NCBI RefSeq assembly: GCF_001295265.1
Contig: NZ_LJOD01000003.1
Span: forward strand, 268,191-332,190
Length of the DNA: 64,000 nucleotides
Origin: Chryseobacterium indologenes
GTDB lineage: Bacteria > Bacteroidota > Bacteroidia > Flavobacteriales > Weeksellaceae
Direction: 5' to 3'
The notes beneath the pieces were generated by a model, which ran no database searches, was not told the DNA's origin, and saw nothing but the letters and a program-made list of their open reading frames with translations. The translations under genes and the position numbers were made by a program. Below, one piece after another: positions 63,932-64,000 of this stretch. Each line of letters opens with the position of its first letter. Position 1 is the stretch's first letter.

Positions 63932-64000
63932 ATGAGAAAACTCTACATGAGTGCATTAGTGATATGCACAGTCCTGAGTGCATCAGCTCAGGAAGTCTTA
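63932..64000 (+). CDS. Secreted protein, partial (N-terminus only)
   Basis: ATG 63932 opens a frame that runs off the window. The 23 visible residues (MRKLYMSALVICTVLSASAQ...) are a typical flavobacterial signal peptide cleaved after SASA-Q. The long promoter region and dyad upstream suggest a well-regulated gene. The product cannot be named from this. Confidence 0.7.
   Translation, partial: MRKLYMSALVICTVLSASAQEVL

Overview
The window reads as ordinary chromosome from a Bacteroidota bacterium of the Flavobacteriia, most like Chryseobacterium or a close relative. Three things point there. The DNA is AT-rich. Many genes carry the Bacteroidota promoter element TAnnTTTG, sometimes with TTG/TTTG about 20 bases upstream, instead of a sigma-70 box. 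The proteome is flavobacterial: TonB-dependent receptors, type IX secretion (T9SS) C-terminal domains, OmpA proteins with thrombospondin type-3 repeats, and DUF4290, DUF4295, DUF4876 and DUF6850 proteins. No CRISPR array, prophage, insertion sequence or rRNA was seen. One tRNA (Gln, TTG) is present.

Layout. 0-8 kb: gamma carbonic anhydrase, a PIF1-like helicase, an astacin lipoprotein, an LLM flavin oxidoreductase, ribB with a degenerate RibA domain, and a Crp/Fnr regulator. 7.7-18.2 kb: fmt, recQ, two tandem OmpA-type proteins (one without its OmpA domain), folK divergent from sppA, a GlsB protein, ftsY, a broken ridA-like gene, and the DUF4295-rpmG-rpmB cluster. 18.4-23.5 kb: a secreted FG-GAP protein, lnt, a VanZ protein and proC. 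23.7-30.5 kb: a four-gene operon (TonB receptor, DUF4876 lipoprotein, DUF6850 barrel, di-haem peroxidase) with two copies of one operator-like dyad at its promoter. 30.5-44.1 kb: murB, an aminotransferase, an RhtA-like exporter, a YiiX-like hydrolase, a stand-alone NIL-domain protein under a palindromic operator, lemA with DUF2207, DUF4290-murA, an alpha-amylase lipoprotein, a DCC1 protein and a haem-binding protein. 44.4-58.5 kb: katG, a seven-repeat T9SS protein, tRNA-Gln, der, upp, comF, a RamB/ScfR-like regulator divergent from aceB-aceA, an OmpH/Skp protein and a thioesterase. 58.5-64 kb: a more accessory stretch with two EreA/ChaN-like secreted proteins, small hypotheticals, a DUF6882 protein, a pseudogene, and the start of a secreted protein cut by the window end.

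How the genes work together. Cell-envelope biogenesis (murA, murB, lnt, skp-like, OmpA), translation (rpmB, rpmG, fmt, ftsY, der, tRNA) and two-carbon metabolism (aceB, aceA and their probable regulator) are the coherent themes. The most interesting regulatory signals are the perfect palindrome TAGCGAACGTTCGCTA between the RamB-like gene and aceBA, the 17-bp inverted repeat centred on the -33 box of the NIL-domain gene, and the duplicated dyad flanking the promoter of the TonB receptor/peroxidase operon. MurA has Asp in place of the fosfomycin-target Cys. Three genes are visibly decayed (ridA-like, a lipoprotein after katG, a membrane protein near the end). Several genes have the -7 element only 3-6 bases before the ATG, which suggests leaderless mRNAs.
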